Of a stretch of 64,000 nt of DNA, positions 1 to 9,594 are shown piece by piece. A program made the translations under genes and the position numbers. Under the pieces are notes generated by a model. That model did not search any database. It had not been told where the DNA came from and saw only the letters and a program-made list of their open reading frames with translations. The first letter of the stretch is position 1; each line of letters begins with the position of its first letter. The stretch comes from Petasospora fabianii (taxonomy: Eukaryota > Ascomycota > Saccharomycetes > Phaffomycetales > Wickerhamomycetaceae): the NCBI GenBank assembly GCA_022641835.1, contig CP048717.1, forward strand, positions 682,001 to 746,000, read 5' to 3'.

Positions 1-83
1 GCCTGAGAGATCCGTGCACACGGCAAAATTTTCCAATTGCCGTCTTAAACAATTCGTTTCTCAAACCACCTGAACTCATCTGT

Positions 84-2048
84 ATGCTCTTCAGACGTTT
101 GTGGTCATCTCTGTCAACCAGATCCTTCTCCACAACATCCGCCTCACTTGCAACAATGCCACAACTCCCAGCCATCATTGAGCAGAAGAGACCAAAGGTC
201 TCTCCAGAGTACGACTACTCGACTCTCTCGAACTACAAGGACGTTAAGGTCTTGAACACTACACTCGACATTGAAATCCAGTTTCAAGAGAAGAAGATTG
301 CTGGAAACGTCAAGTACGATCTCTCCGTCTTGAAGTCATTCTCTAAGCTCGTCATTGACTCCTCTTACATCAAGATCCACGGCGTCAAGGTCAATGACAC
401 CACTGTCAAGTACAGCATTCGTGACAGAGTTGATCCATGGGGTTCTGCCATTGACATTGAGTCTCCAGCTAAGGAGGGCGATTCCATCTCCCTCTCGGTT
501 GATTTTGAAACCACTGAAAAGTCCACCGCCATCCAATGGTTGAAGACAAACCCATCTACCTCTGATGCATCCGACTACGTTTTCACGCAGCTCGAGCCAA
601 ATCATGCTCGTGCTCTCTTCCCATGCTTCGACACTCCAGCTGTCAAGTCCACCGTTGATGCCACCATCAAGTCAAAGCATCCAGTTGTCTTCTCCGGTCT
701 TCCAACAACAAACAGAGCCGATGTCTTCCAGTACGAACAAAAGATTCCAATTCCTGCATACCTCTTCGCAATTGCATCTGGTAACATTGCTCACGTCAAG
801 GCTGGTCCAAGATCCACCATCTACGCCGAGCCAGATCGTCTTGAGGATGCTCGTAATGAATTTGAGGAAGACTTGGAAAAATTCATCCAGATTGCTGAGA
901 AGCTCACTACTCCATACATCTGGTCCACCTATGATATCCTCATCAACCCAGCATCCTTCCCATATGGTGGTATGGAGAACCCAAATATCACTTTCGTGAC
1001 ACCAACACTCATCTCCTATGATAAATCCCAAGTTGATGTGATTGCCCATGAGCTCGCTCACTCCTGGTCCGGTAACAACGTCACCAATGCATCTTGGGAG
1101 CACTTCTGGCTCAATGAAGGATGGACCGTCTACCTTGAAAGACGTATCGTTGGTGAGTTGCATGGTGAACAAACCAGACAGTTCCACTTCATCATGGGTT
1201 GGAACGATTTGCAAGGAGCTATCAATGAATTGCCAAAGTTTGAATACTCGAGATTGGTGCAGGATTTGCAACAGGGTAAAATTGACCCAGACGACACTTT
1301 CTCTAGTGTTCCTTATGAGAAGGGTTCTAACTTTATCTATCATTTGGAGTGTAAGCTCGGTGGTGTTGCTGAGTTTGACCCATTCATTAAGCATTACTTT
1401 ACAAAATTCTCCAAACAGTCCATTGACACTTACCAATTTGTTGATGCTCTCTTTGAGTTTTATGCCAATGATCAGAAAAAGATTGATGCCTTGAACTCGG
1501 TGGACTGGAACTTGTGGTTGTACACACCGGGCCTACCACCAAGAGCCGACTTTGACACAACCCTTGTTGATCAAGTTACAAGCTTGGTAGACCAGTGGGT
1601 GGAGAAGGCCACTGTCTTGAAGACATTTGATGAATTTGCCTCTGTGTTTGGTACAGGTGAGAACCGTAAGACGTACGACTCCTTCTCCTCCCCACAAAAG
1701 ATCTTCTTCATTGATCACTTGCTTGAGAAGAGATCAACACCAACTTTCTGGAAGGACAACTCTGCTTCCTCCGATGCTTTGATTTCCATCTACAGTGACC
1801 TTACTGAGACTAGAAACACTGAGATCATCTTCAGATGGTTCAAGTTGAAACTGCTGGCTGGAAAGAAGCACTTTTATCAGGACCTTGCTGATTGGTTGGG
1901 TACCGTTGGTAGAATGAAGTACGTCAGACCAAGTTACAGACTCCTCAACACTGTTGACCATGACTTGGCTGTCGCTACTTTCGAAAAGTTCAAGGAGAGA
2001 TATCACCCAATTGCTTCCAATTTGGTGAAGAAGGACCTTGGTCTTTAA
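84..2048 (+). CDS. LAP2: Leukotriene A4 hydrolase-type aminopeptidase/epoxide hydrolase
   Basis: A 654-residue M1-family zinc metallopeptidase. The family cleaves N-terminal residues from short peptides and also hydrolyses epoxides. Seen: the GGMEN substrate motif near residue 296, the zinc site HELAH (H322, E323, H326) and the third ligand E345 in WLNEGW, then the helical C-terminal domain typical of LTA4H enzymes. The first 24 residues are rich in Ser, Thr and Arg and look like a weak mitochondrial presequence. A second ATG at 156 (MPQLPAI) would give the cytosolic form. S. cerevisiae Lap2 also has an N-terminal extension and an internal Met before the same conserved SPEYD..STLSNYKD segment, so both starts may be used. 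Convergent with the next gene. Confidence 0.95.
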   Translation: MLFRRLWSSLSTRSFSTTSASLATMPQLPAIIEQKRPKVSPEYDYSTLSNYKDVKVLNTTLDIEIQFQEKKIAGNVKYDLSVLKSFSKLVIDSSYIKIHGVKVNDTTVKYSIRDRVDPWGSAIDIESPAKEGDSISLSVDFETTEKSTAIQWLKTNPSTSDASDYVFTQLEPNHARALFPCFDTPAVKSTVDATIKSKHPVVFSGLPTTNRADVFQYEQKIPIPAYLFAIASGNIAHVKAGPRSTIYAEPDRLEDARNEFEEDLEKFIQIAEKLTTPYIWSTYDILINPASFPYGGMENPNITFVTPTLISYDKSQVDVIAHELAHSWSGNNVTNASWEHFWLNEGWTVYLERRIVGELHGEQTRQFHFIMGWNDLQGAINELPKFEYSRLVQDLQQGKIDPDDTFSSVPYEKGSNFIYHLECKLGGVAEFDPFIKHYFTKFSKQSIDTYQFVDALFEFYANDQKKIDALNSVDWNLWLYTPGLPPRADFDTTLVDQVTSLVDQWVEKATVLKTFDEFASVFGTGENRKTYDSFSSPQKIFFIDHLLEKRSTPTFWKDNSASSDALISIYSDLTETRNTEIIFRWFKLKLLAGKKHFYQDLADWLGTVGRMKYVRPSYRLLNTVDHDLAVATFEKFKERYHPIASNLVKKDLGL

Positions 2049-2267
2049 TTTGCCTGAACTGTGAGATACTGTGAATAGTGCGATGATGAACGATAATGAT
2101 TTGTCAGTTATTGAGTGTAGAAAACGAAGTCTGGGTAGCTATTGCACCATTTGAAAACCTTATCATAGCATTATCGTGCAGTTATGAGTATGAAGAAGAA
2201 CAAACTATGGGAGCAAAATGCAACCTACAATTATGCGGAGCTCATAAGGCATGACATTAATAAACAA

Positions 2268-3067
2268 CTACTCTGTTCTATATTTCGGCTTCTCTGGCTG
2301 CTTATTACCCGCTGAGGCACCAGAAGCAGCACTTTTCTTTTTGTTCTTTTTACCACCTCTCTTGTGGTTCTTCTTCTTCATCAACTTTCTGAAAGCCTCA
2401 TCCTCAGCCTTCTTTTGTATCTTGTTTCTCTCCTTTTTGTTCTTCTTAGCCTCAACACGAGCTAATCTAGCCTTCTTGCCCGGCCTCGTCTTCTTACCAG
2501 CTCTCAACAACTCTCTCTCAATACGGGCATTATATGCAGCGAGTTGGATGACTTTGCCCGTGGGATAGGGCGTGATGTCCTGACTTCTTTGCATGATCTG
2601 GTCGTAAGTTAAAGCTGTTGCCTCGCACTGGGAACGAGATAGGTCCGTGCTGGTGTGGAAATAGTATGACTTTGGACGCTCTTGTTTGATGTAGACTGGA
2701 GATGGGGATCGTAGGGAGACTTTCATTACTGTAGTGCGTTCTTGTGTGCGTCCTCTCTCCTCTGTTTCCTCTGTTGGCTCATCCAGTTTCTTGTCCTCTT
2801 GTGGATCAGCGGCGGCACCGAAGGAGAAAAGAGGGAAATCAAACTCTTCATCTTGATCATTCATTGATTGATCTCCATCTTGTGGTTCAGTTGTTACGTT
2901 CTCGACGATTTCAAAGTCAATTTTTGGGAGAAGCATTGGCTCATCGTCGCTCACCTCCCCATCAGAGTAGAGTTCCTGTCTTGATATTCTGCAAGAGTGT
3001 TAGTCATCTGGCACACAAGGTCTAAGATAAACAAGTGAGTAACGTACTTGTGCCCCGAAACTGACAT
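2268..3067 (-). CDS. YNL050C-like protein of unknown function (spliced, 246 aa)
   Basis: Two exons: 3067-3048 (MSVSGHK, codon split) and 2988-2268. The intron 2989-3047 (59 bp) starts GTACGT, has branch site GACTAAC and ends TTGCAG. Splicing gives the N-terminus MSVSGHKISRQELYSDGEVS in frame with the long exon. Without it the long exon has no ATG near its start, only GTG. The protein has an acidic N-terminal half and a very Lys/Arg-rich C-terminal third (residues about 160-240), which suggests nuclear or nucleolar location (inference). It resembles S. cerevisiae YNL050C; as I recall that gene also has a 5' intron. No catalytic motif was recognised and the molecular role is unknown. Confidence 0.82.
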
Positions 3068-3502
3068 CCTGAAGATCGTGTTGCCAAATCTACGCTCTGT
3101 CCTGACCTCCTATAGAACCAGTCCTTGCCCATCATCAACTTTTTTTTTTTCCTCTACTCCACCGCGGCCAACGTCTCATCTGCATATATCGTGCTTTCTG
3201 TCTACACACTCAATTGAATGAGAATGAAATTCATGTATCTGAATATATATAGAGCGATTGTAGTCCTAGTGAATATTACCCATATAAAAATACCAAATTA
3301 TAAAAATATCAAAACAGAAAAACCGCTATGCCATTATGACCAGTCGACCGACCTGCAGTGTACAACCATCATTATCAAGTAGCTGCAGCTGCAAACCATT
3401 AATAAAACTGCAAGAGGTATTAGCAACGTCATAAACGGATCCCAGACCAGCTGTTAGGATCCATCATAAAGTTTAATAAGCAAAATGTCCAGGTGTGAAG
3501 TA
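3068..3502. other. Intergenic, promoter of YNL050C-like gene and 3' flank of XBP1-like gene
   Basis: A 435-bp gap between two minus-strand genes. AT-rich with an A/T-rich core at about 3240-3320 and a T10 tract near 3140. No gene, tRNA or recognisable element was seen. Confidence 0.6.
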
Positions 3503-5185
3503 TCATGCCAAAAGATCACCAATTTTCACTTTTGGGCTAGTGGTGTCCCTCTCCAAGGGAGTATCCCTCAAAGAACTATCGCTAGAGCGTTTACCACTGA
3601 AATTCATCAACTGCTTAGCAGCACTGAAGATGGATTCATCACCTTCAAAAGTCTTTGGCACGGTGTCATCGTGACTGTAGCGAGTGGGCTCTGGGATCCT
3701 TGGTGTCTCCTGGATGGAATCATGCTGTGTGGTATATGTTGAAGGTGATGTAGCGGATGTACCACTGGTGGAGAAGCTAGTCCTTGGTGATCTCGAATTA
3801 AAGGGTTCCTTAACCTCGCCCGATGGAGATGTCAGATTGAGGTTTTGAAGCTGTCTCGACCAAGAAGCGGATCCATGACGACTAGATCCAGTGGCTGGGC
3901 CGGAACCACCAGCAACAGATGACGTATCGTCATCGTCCAAGATGGCCTCCTCATCCTTACCCAAGATTGTCAAGTTGTTTTCATCTTGCCATGACCATAT
4001 GAATCCACCATAGTTAAATGAGAGTTGACGTTCTTTAACGGTGCCATCAACACCGATGATTCCCGATGAGGCGGATAAGTCATGCAACTGCTTTGAAGCC
4101 TTGAGCACCTCTTCCAACTCCAAGATTGGCACATTTGAAGAACCTGAGCCACGACGAGAAACGGTATCACTTTGGGATCTCTTCTTCACTAAAGGTTTTT
4201 GAACTTTAGGTGGAGCAGCATCTTTACTTCCTTGACTCCATTTGCGTCTAATGCGGGTCTGTGGTGGATCATTAATGTCAACAAGCTTTCCATAGTGTGG
4301 ATTGCCCGGTTTCAGACATTCATCAGGGAACGTCTCACCAAACAAAGGCACAAGGCAGTATCTAATTGGGAAAGCAAAGTTCTTAGCAAGAGTCTTACAG
4401 GTTTCAAAAGGTAACCAAGTTCCCTGGATCTTGAGGAACCCGCCACGGACACGGCGCACTTGCGATGCAATGGATGGGATGTTATCGACAAGCTTTACAA
4501 TATCAGTCTTGGTGTTACCTGCAGCCTTCCAGAGACCTGTGAAGAAGATATATCCGGTATGGTAATCCCAAATTATCCAATGATCGTTGATCTGGAACTC
4601 GTAAACGGAGAGGAACGTGCGCTCGTCGACATTAGTCGCATACTTCTTCTTGGTGATGAAGGGGTCTGCCACGACGGAGGACGAGGAGGACGAGGAAGGA
4701 TAAAGCAGTGGGCGGATCAAGTTTACCTGTGACTCTGGGATGACACGGAGCATATCGGATGGGAACTCGTGACAAGGGTAGATGATCTTTACGCCATCGA
4801 GGAGGCTGTTGCTAGCCTGGATCGCACGGGAAGAGGAAGGCGAGGCGTGTGTGCCGCTGTTAGATCGTTTCTTCTTGGGACTAGCCGAGATCTCAGAGTG
4901 TGGAGTAGCCGAGGTTTCTGGGTAGGTGTATCTCATGGAGGGCAGGATAGTCGATCCGGTTGATCCAGTAGAGCCAATGGAGCGGCGAGAAGCCATGTGC
5001 TGGTGCTGATCAGTGTAGAGCCCCTGGGTGGCGCTGTGAGCCAGTGGCTGTTGGCGCTGTTGGTGCTGGTGCTGCTCGAGGGAGCCGCTGGAGGGCTGTG
5101 TGGCGAGTAAGTGTGGCATTTGAGAATTGTGATGCAGTTTGTGGTGGAACACGGGCATACCGCCTGGATGTTGGCGGGAGTCCAT
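3503..5185 (-). CDS. XBP1: XBP1-like KilA-N/APSES-domain transcriptional repressor
   Basis: A 560-residue protein starting at the ATG at 5185 (MDSRQHPGG). The frame stays open upstream to a GTG at 5434, but no ATG occurs there. N-terminal part: Gln/His- and Ser-rich with a basic stretch SPKKKRS. Centre: a KilA-N/APSES-type DNA-binding domain (about residues 190-300) with HWIIWDYHTGYIFFTGLWKA, then GGFLKIQGTWLPF and the conserved tail FPDECLKPGNPHYGKL. C-terminal part: Ser/Thr-rich, probably disordered. In S. cerevisiae, Xbp1 is a stress- and quiescence-induced repressor that silences cell-cycle genes. The symbol rests on domain and architecture similarity; another APSES-like regulator is possible. 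It has one of the longest upstream regions in the window, as is common for regulators. Confidence 0.75.
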   Translation of the reverse strand: MDSRQHPGGMPVFHHKLHHNSQMPHLLATQPSSGSLEQHQHQQRQQPLAHSATQGLYTDQHQHMASRRSIGSTGSTGSTILPSMRYTYPETSATPHSEISASPKKKRSNSGTHASPSSSRAIQASNSLLDGVKIIYPCHEFPSDMLRVIPESQVNLIRPLLYPSSSSSSSVVADPFITKKKYATNVDERTFLSVYEFQINDHWIIWDYHTGYIFFTGLWKAAGNTKTDIVKLVDNIPSIASQVRRVRGGFLKIQGTWLPFETCKTLAKNFAFPIRYCLVPLFGETFPDECLKPGNPHYGKLVDINDPPQTRIRRKWSQGSKDAAPPKVQKPLVKKRSQSDTVSRRGSGSSNVPILELEEVLKASKQLHDLSASSGIIGVDGTVKERQLSFNYGGFIWSWQDENNLTILGKDEEAILDDDDTSSVAGGSGPATGSSRHGSASWSRQLQNLNLTSPSGEVKEPFNSRSPRTSFSTSGTSATSPSTYTTQHDSIQETPRIPEPTRYSHDDTVPKTFEGDESIFSAAKQLMNFSGKRSSDSSLRDTPLERDTTSPKVKIGDLLA

Positions 5186-6790
5186 TGGTGGGGGAGGGTC
5201 TAGGAGTTGGTGGGTGGTGATATCTTGGAAGATGAGGGTGTACACGCGTGCGAGAGGTGCGAGGGGAAAATGCTTTATAACAATCCTCGTCCCGGTCCGG
5301 GGGGCGTCCGAGGGTCGGGGGACTTTGGACTCCTCGATCGAGCAGTACGCCTTGGGTGTCTCTCTCTGGACTGATAACGTGCTGCAAGCGTGGTGCACCT
5401 GGCAAAGGGGACACACCAATAGGGAGTAAGACACGCTTTCCTACCCATGACAATTCATGGGTATGATGTCATTGCCAAACACTTCGTGTTAGAAAAGCCT
5501 TATCTTGTGTCTACATAGTTTGCCTGGGCTTAGTACAGACCATTCGTTGCGGATTTCCCCCCTCTCTGGTACGTCCAGCTGATAAGGCGCACCCGTACCG
5601 TCCCACATGATCTCGGCCACGTCAAAATTGTGACACATTTCTGTATGCCGCGGGGATACGCAAACAGATTAGTTTGAGCGATTTGGGGCAAAAAGCAGGT
5701 CCACGTCAACGCGCCACACCGCACACACTACAGCACTTTAACGCTAGTGCGCCACACAAAACGCCAGGGGGGATTAGTCAACTCTAGCGATTCAACCAAC
5801 TATTGCCATGTTACAATCTCGATTAGAGTTCAGCGCGGTCTTATGATCTTAAATTGCGCCTCGGTGATACATACTCTTAAAATCGCGGTTTCGGGTACCC
5901 TCGGTTGTGTCATGTCATGTCGTGTTGTGTTGTATCGTGTTGTATCGTATTGACCCATGTTTGTGCCCGAGTCCCTTATCAGCTGGTTTCCGATCTTGAG
6001 TCACCTTTACGGAGCCAGATTCCGGCCGGCCTTGCTGTTTGCTAATGATCGATTCAATTAGATATATAGCACTGCACGAAATGTATATAGCAAACCTAAC
6101 TATATGCAATTCATTATTTATATAGTGTTGGCCGGCGCCCCCGCTACATGTAAGATTCCAGTTGTGCGCATATGGACAGCACCTTATCGATATGGCTAGA
6201 TGATTCTACGCGTCACGCGGAAGCGTCTAGTATATAATCAATTCAATAACGAGCTTGACCACATAACATCCCGTTCATGAGATTGGACCGTATAGTTGCC
6301 CGTGTTCATATACCCAGCAATTAGGTAGACGCGCCTTATTAATACCTTCGATCTTGTTGCGTGGTGTGGCGGAGCAATATTGAATTTGACTTCAAATTCA
6401 TCATTGAGCCCAGACCAGCGATCATCTATCCGTGCGCGCACGACCCGTTCGTTCCTGGCAACATCTCACCAGATGCAGATCATCATATTACCTATATTTA
6501 CAGTCAATATATATATATATATGTAGAAGTGAAGTTATCACAGAGCACGTATTTATAGATAGTGGCAAGCTACACAGTAGCTACAACTGTTGGTTAAATC
6601 CAAATGCAAATCAACTTTTATAACTCTAGATATGTGTTTTGCAACAGAATAGTTCTATATATCTGTAGCACCTTCTCAAATGGATACCCATTGTGTAATT
6701 GAGAGTTTTTAAAACCAATATTAAACGCCCAAGGATGTACCAAATTTTTCGGTACACCAACCATAAATGATAATCATCTAAAACCCATAA
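5186..6790. other. Long intergenic region upstream of XBP1-like gene
   Basis: About 1.6 kb between the XBP1-like start and the NCE103 stop. Its left part holds three STRE cores (AGGGG at 5406-5410 and 5766-5770, CCCCT at 5559-5563), roughly the number expected by chance. A TGT/CATGT-rich simple repeat runs about 5904-5952 and a TA dinucleotide run 6508-6522. Open frames here are short and show no family resemblance. I see no supported gene. Confidence 0.55.
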
Positions 6791-7624
6791 TCAAGCCTCA
6801 ACAACTTCAAGGTAACCACTGTCAACGTTGTAAATGAGACCCCAAAGCTCAATGTCACCCTTGTTCAGGGCATTAATGACAACTTTTTGCTTCTTCAAAA
6901 TGTCCAATTGCTTCATAACATTATACTCTGCCAATCTCTTAGCCTTGAGTGGCAAAGAGGAAATAGTGTTCAAGTGCTCCAATTTCTCATCTCTCAAATC
7001 ATCAATCTTCTTCAAATATGTCATCAAGTGCGAGTTATCTGGACCAAGATCCTTATAGGACAAAGAGTTCCAAATACCACCACAGTCGGTGTGTCCACAC
7101 ACAATAATCTTCTTAACTTTCAACACATTGATAGAGAATTCAAGTGTAGACTTCGTTGTCAAGTCATCGACACTGATCATGTTGGCAATGTTCTTAAATG
7201 TGAACACTTCACCTGGTGAGACATTGAGCACATTCTCATTGTATCTAGAATCAGAACATCCAATCCAAAGTGTGTGAGGACTTTGACCTTTACCATTCAT
7301 CTCAAAGAGGTGTGGTTTGTGATCATTCATTTTCTCAACCCACAACTTGTTGTTGTAAAGGTAGTCTCTTAATGTCGACTCCTTTGTGAGAGCGAATGGG
7401 TTCTTCTCCTCTTCAACCTCAAATCCATAGTGATGATTGTCGTGGGAGTGGTTGTGGTTGTGCGCATGAGCATCATGGCTGATTGGGGAAGTGGAGAATT
7501 GTTCAGTGGAGGCAGCGAGCATCTCAGTGGTGTACTTTTGTTGTGCAGATATGGTGGATTGTGGCAACAGCTGAGGTCTATGGAGGCAATGTGATAGTAA
7601 TCTTGCGATGGCGCCCGCTTTCAT
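6791..7624 (-). CDS. NCE103: Beta-carbonic anhydrase with His-rich N-terminal extension
   Basis: A 277-residue enzyme for CO2/bicarbonate interconversion, which supplies bicarbonate to carboxylases. Seen: beta-class zinc site C123-x-D125-x-R127 in CSDSR and H178-x-x-C181 in CGHTDCGG, with the flanking conserved SPHTLWIGCSDSRYNEN and GEVFTFKNIAN. The yeast enzyme is about 220 residues; this one has roughly 70 extra at the N-terminus. The first 30 or so are basic, Ser/Gln-rich and lack acids, like a mitochondrial presequence. Residues 50-65 are exceptionally His-rich and precede the normal family start. An internal ATG at residue 35 would remove only the presequence-like part. Divergently arranged with the cyclophilin gene. 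Confidence 0.95.
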   Translation of the reverse strand: MKAGAIARLLSHCLHRPQLLPQSTISAQQKYTTEMLAASTEQFSTSPISHDAHAHNHNHSHDNHHYGFEVEEEKNPFALTKESTLRDYLYNNKLWVEKMNDHKPHLFEMNGKGQSPHTLWIGCSDSRYNENVLNVSPGEVFTFKNIANMISVDDLTTKSTLEFSINVLKVKKIIVCGHTDCGGIWNSLSYKDLGPDNSHLMTYLKKIDDLRDEKLEHLNTISSLPLKAKRLAEYNVMKQLDILKKQKVVINALNKGDIELWGLIYNVDSGYLEVVEA

Positions 7625-8459
7625 GCTCTGATGGGAGGGCCCTTGAGGGTATTTATGCTGAGCTCCAACCCGGTGGGGGGCGGACGGATGGGTCTTTATA
7701 CCATGGTTAACAATCTGTCAGTGTGGTGACTGCGCATGCGGGTCAACAATAAAGGTCATATCGCCCACAGCGGCCAACAAATGATGAGATGGCTCAGCAC
7801 TATTTGTAAAGGGCCAATACCCGCCGAAAGGCGGCCTCCTCGCTGACGCACTAGAAATGATGTCAACACTTCGTCACCGCGAACTACTGCGGTACCGGCA
7901 ACAAAGGGGCGGAGATTGACACAAATGACAAAGCACATTCCCCTATCTTTCTAATTCAATTGTTAGCCAAGACGAATTACAACTTTGTAACTTGCAATTG
8001 AACACTCTGTACCTTTCACATAGTATGAAGTTATGCTTACTCTCCACTTCATCCTGCAGGTGCTTAAGGCACAGCGCAAAACGTGAAAGAGATGCTCTGT
8101 ACTTTACCCCCACTTAAACACACATCCTCACATCCACAAGCGAGGAAAAAAATCTTACGTCAATGTTACCGGGCCAACGTGTTGGCCAAGGCATGCACAT
8201 CTAACGTTGTCACCGTTGACTCGGCTGACTCCGCGTAGAAAAGTGACTAACATTTTTGGTTTTTTTTTATGGAAACGTGCTTTCTGTTGGGAGGGAGGAG
8301 CAGATCACGTGCAAATAGCTGATCAAGCACATGTATTACCACGTGACTTCAACCGCGCTAACCGCGGTTCGCGTTATACGTTATCAACAGCAAATATCAA
8401 ACCATGAGACACACTACGGAGGGCCCAATAGTTGGGGACTATAGCACAACTGTTTCACA
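7625..8459. promoter_or_regulatory. Shared divergent promoter, NCE103 and cyclophilin
   Basis: 835 bp between divergent starts. Seen: a CRE-like TTACGTCA at 8155-8162 (yeast NCE103 is controlled by the bZIP factor Cst6 through TGACGTCA), two TGACTC half-sites near 8216-8230, and two CACGTG boxes at 8306-8311 and 8340-8345. Which gene each serves is inference. No coding gene is supported here. Confidence 0.45.
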
Positions 8460-9248
8460 ATGAATCCGTTGTTCTACATTATAGCTTTATTTAGCACACT
8501 GCTGCTCTCGCAGACACGAGCTGCGCCTATTGACGAGCAGGAACCACCAATCACTGATTTCGTCTTCTTCCAAGTGGAACAGGATGAGCAAGTGCTTGGA
8601 ACCATCAAGATTGGGCTCTTTGGCTCCGTTGTTCCACACACTGCAAAGAACTTCTATGAGCTTGCCACCAAGGGTTTCGAAGGAAAGGGATACGAAGGTA
8701 CAATCTTCCATCGCGTCATTAAGGACTTTATGATCCAGGGTGGTGATTTTGAAAATGGCGATGGTACAGGTGGTTACTCCATCTATGGTAAGAAATTTGA
8801 TGATGAAAACTTTATCTTGAAACATGACAGACCAGGGAGACTCTCAATGGCTAATGCCGGTAAGAACACCAATGGTTCTCAGTTCTTCATCACTACTGTG
8901 GTTACAAGTTGGTTGAATGGTCATCACGTTGTTTTCGGACAAGTTGTCGAAGGTATGGATGTTGTGGCTAAGATTGAAGGCGCCAAGCGTGGTAAGAACG
9001 ATAGACCGGAAAAGCCAATTACAATCAAGAAATCATGGGGTGAAGTCAATAAGGATGTTCAGATGACCGATGTTAAGGATTACGAGGAAGATCAAAGGGA
9101 TAAGGCTGATATACGTAAGACACATGGTGAGATCAACAACACCAGATTCGTCTGGATCTTATTTGCCCTTGCAGGCTTAGCATGCATCTATGCTGCTGCT
9201 CAGTACAAGAAGAACAAGGATCAAAAGTACGCATCAATGAGAGATTGA
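8460..9248 (+). CDS. Membrane-anchored secretory-pathway cyclophilin (peptidyl-prolyl isomerase)
   Basis: 262 residues. A signal peptide (residues 1-21, cleavage probably after TRA) is followed by a complete cyclophilin domain (about 30-195). The catalytic signature [15 protein letters not shown], the GSQFFITT segment and [10 protein letters not shown] are all present, so isomerase activity is likely. A single transmembrane segment (about 228-247) precedes a short Lys-rich tail. This layout (lumenal isomerase, C-terminal anchor) matches yeast Cpr4/Cpr8 rather than soluble Cpr5 or Cpr2, although Cpr8 has a degenerate site. It probably acts in ER or later secretory folding. The paralogue cannot be fixed from sequence alone, so no symbol is given. 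Confidence 0.9.
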   Translation: MNPLFYIIALFSTLLLSQTRAAPIDEQEPPITDFVFFQVEQDEQVLGTIKIGLFGSVVPHTAKNFYELATKGFEGKGYEGTIFHRVIKDFMIQGGDFENGDGTGGYSIYGKKFDDENFILKHDRPGRLSMANAGKNTNGSQFFITTVVTSWLNGHHVVFGQVVEGMDVVAKIEGAKRGKNDRPEKPITIKKSWGEVNKDVQMTDVKDYEEDQRDKADIRKTHGEINNTRFVWILFALAGLACIYAAAQYKKNKDQKYASMRD

Positions 9249-9594
9249 AAGATTGACGTGCCTGCTGGTCGGGAAAGGCAGTTTCAATTTCTCTCCCTTG
9301 CTGTTGTTTGCACCAAATATTACTGGTTTTTTTTAGTCATGATTCACATTAAAGATACGACTTATACCTTATTTTTATGATATATCTACACTGTTATTTA
9401 CAAATCATTTTAAATAGTTGCCCCTAATGAGAAGTACATATTTGATAGTGGCGCGGCGCGCTCTCATTGTAGATTATGTAAGCGATGAGATGTGCTACAA
9501 AAATTTTCCCCAGGACATAAACAAAGACGTATACTGGTAACAACCAATCTTACACCATATCTTGGGCGTTTAACTTCTTTGAGTCTCAGAAAAG
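9249..9594. promoter_or_regulatory. RSA4 promoter with PAC and RRPE motifs
   Basis: 346 bp. A full PAC motif GCGATGAGAT (9482-9491) and an RRPE-type AAAAATTTT (9499-9507) lie about 10 bp apart and roughly 100 bp upstream of the RSA4 start. This is the classic pair of ribosome-biogenesis promoters (Dot6/Tod6 and Stb3 sites in S. cerevisiae). A GC-rich GGCGCGGCGCGC-like patch lies near 9449-9461. Confidence 0.7.

Noticed and set aside
672-1436. 254-codon minus-strand open frame within LAP2
   Set aside because: Overlaps the conserved catalytic domain of LAP2 and shows no family signature.
5186-5434. 83-codon N-terminal extension of the XBP1-like protein
   Set aside because: Begins only at GTG, lies upstream of the first ATG, and has no conserved content.
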